From CAVUAF01 sp963739375 (GTDB lineage Bacteria; Acidobacteriota; Terriglobia; Terriglobales; Acidobacteriaceae), in contig CAVUAF010000013.1 in the NCBI GenBank assembly GCA_963739375.1, positions 1 through 9,263 of the forward strand: DNA of 9,263 nucleotides. Reading direction: 5' to 3'. The position numbers were made by a program, and so were the translations under genes. The number at the start of each line of letters is the position of its first letter. Positions within the stretch are counted from its first letter, which is position 1. Positions 8,250 through 9,263 of this stretch are shown piece after piece. The notes under the pieces were generated by a model. That model searched no databases. It worked only from the letters and a program-made list of their open reading frames with translations, and had not been told where the DNA came from.

Positions 8250-9263
8250 CGGGTGGCGGTGATCGTGCCCGTCGCCGGGGCAGGGCGAATCGATGGAAGC
8301 ATCAATCCTCTCTCTGGTGCGCCAAAGCCATCCCTGGCTCCGAGGTAGTTTTTGTTTTGCGGGATTCCTTGGATTCCGGTGGCCGCTGTGGTCCAGTCGG
8401 CGATCCATGGAAAATGCGGGCCGTGACTTGCCGTTTTTGCCGGTGCAGCGACTGCATGCGCGCAGAAGAATCACAACCTGCTCGCCGGCGTGTCGGACAG
8501 TCGAAGGGCGCGCCGACGTGCTCGTGTTTGCAGATGCGGGCCACCTGTTTCCTGTCGGATGGTTGGAGCGCCTGGTGGCGCCGATTGCGGGCGGCGATAG
8601 GGGAGGTAACAAGCGGCTATCACGCAGTCAGGCCGACGAAGCGGGGGACTTGTACCCTGGATCTACGCTGTCTGCGTGGAGATGATGCATGTCTTCCAGA
8701 ACGTGCCGGGGCTGAGCCAGCCATGGGGTGGAGCGATGGCGATCTCACGCCATGCCATTTGAGCGGCTGAAATAGGTGGCAGATGCTGTGGCGCATCTTC
8801 GGTGGTGGAGTGACGTGTCACTGGCGCGAGTCCTCAAGGTACATGGCGTGAGGGTTCGCACCGTGCCACGGGTGCTCCTTGAACTCGGTGGCGGAGGTTG
8901 AGTCTGCGCGACTTGTTGAAGTGGCTGGTGCGTCAGCTGCAATACGTACGCTTCATCATGCCGGGGACGTGGGCCGTGGTGGGCGGATGGTGTTTCTTCT
9001 ACAGGTCGTCGCTTTTGGTGCGGCGGGCAGTGCTGGTTATGACATGTGCGGTGAACCTGTCGTCAGCGTTATTGGGGGCTGTGTCGGTGCTCTATCTTGC
9101 GGTGCTGGCCGTAGTCCTGCTCGAGCTTCGGCTTGTGCATCCGCTACCATGCCGGCCCGTCCGGTGGTTGGTAGCCGGGATGGGATTCCTGGTAGTTGTC
9201 GGTGTAGCTCTTGCGATGGCCAGCCTTGGCCGTGAGATTCGGTGGCGGGGAATCTGCTACCAG
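8223..9263 (+). pseudogene. GT2/GT21-like glycosyltransferase, broken frame, runs off the window
   Basis: Readable only by changing frame. In order: HRVAVIVPVAGAG (8247 on), SLVRQSHP, EVVFVLRDSLDSG, QKNHNLLAGV (8463 on), ADVLVFADAGHLFPVGWLER (8512 on), IGEVTSGYHAVRP, then WIYAVCVEMM and GLSQPWGGAMAISRHA, FERLK, then SDVSLARVLKVHGVRVRTVP, and SLRDLLKWLVRQLQYVRF. The end has two membrane segments and IRWRGICYQ at the window edge. This order matches membrane glycosyltransferases of the ceramide glucosyltransferase/HpnI-like group. Frames run 0-1-2-0-1-2-0-1-0 (junctions about 8300, 8333, 8400-8460, 8505, 8596, 8656, 8757, 8896), all compatible with base gains. The acidic FADAD motif reads FADAG, and a TAG lies at 8773-8775, so unlike gltBD it also shows real decay. 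The start is uncertain: GTG 8223 or GTG 8187. The substrate is unknown. Confidence 0.7.

Noticed and set aside
8250..8612. Upstream extension of the NTase frame on the minus strand
   Set aside because: No NTase motif is found there, and the plus strand carries recognisable glycosyltransferase segments in the same bases.
4558..9263. Search by eye for CRISPR arrays, insertion sequences, integrase genes or tRNA genes
   Set aside because: No repeated unit, transposase or integrase motif, or complete tRNA fold was found.

Overview
GC-rich bacterial DNA. The strongest landmark is a glutamate synthase (GOGAT) operon, gltB-gltD, of ordinary bacterial type. I lean towards a soil or sediment organism such as an Acidobacteriota member, but that rests only on the general look of the GltB/GltD protein sequence and is weak.

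Layout. (1) 1-4557, plus strand: the 3' two thirds of gltB and all of gltD. The protein sequence is well conserved, but the reading frame is broken again and again. At least 15 breaks are single-base gains, and three more are net +2 (equivalent to -1). (2) 4613-6152, minus strand: an intact three-gene operon, hicA-hicB plus a gene for a PD-(D/E)XK nuclease-like protein. Its promoter carries a perfect palindrome between predicted -35 and -10 boxes. (3) 6246-6822, plus strand, divergent from hicA: a small two-TM protein and a small helical protein of unknown function. They may be one gene split by another +1 shift. (4) 6826-6939: a diverged fragment of a second gltD 3' end. (5) 6998-7392, plus strand: a VapB-like antitoxin overlapping a 50-residue PIN toxin remnant. 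(6) 7432-8249, minus strand: an NTase (MNT) remnant and a HEPN protein with a 4-base overlap. (7) 8223-9263, plus strand: a broken GT2-type glycosyltransferase running off the end, again with frames that step in the +1 direction.

Interpretation. A small toxin-antitoxin/defence island sits beside gltBD. HicAB looks complete and self-regulated. The other two modules look beheaded: the PIN toxin has lost its N-terminal acidic residues, and the NTase has lost its catalytic motif. The glutamate synthase pieces on both sides of the HicAB segment suggest an insertion or duplication event at the gltD 3' end.

The most unusual feature is the one-directional frame stepping in gltB, gltD and the glycosyltransferase, against an intact hicA-hicB-nuclease stretch. 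Insertion-biased sequencing error is the simplest explanation, but the uneven distribution deserves a check.
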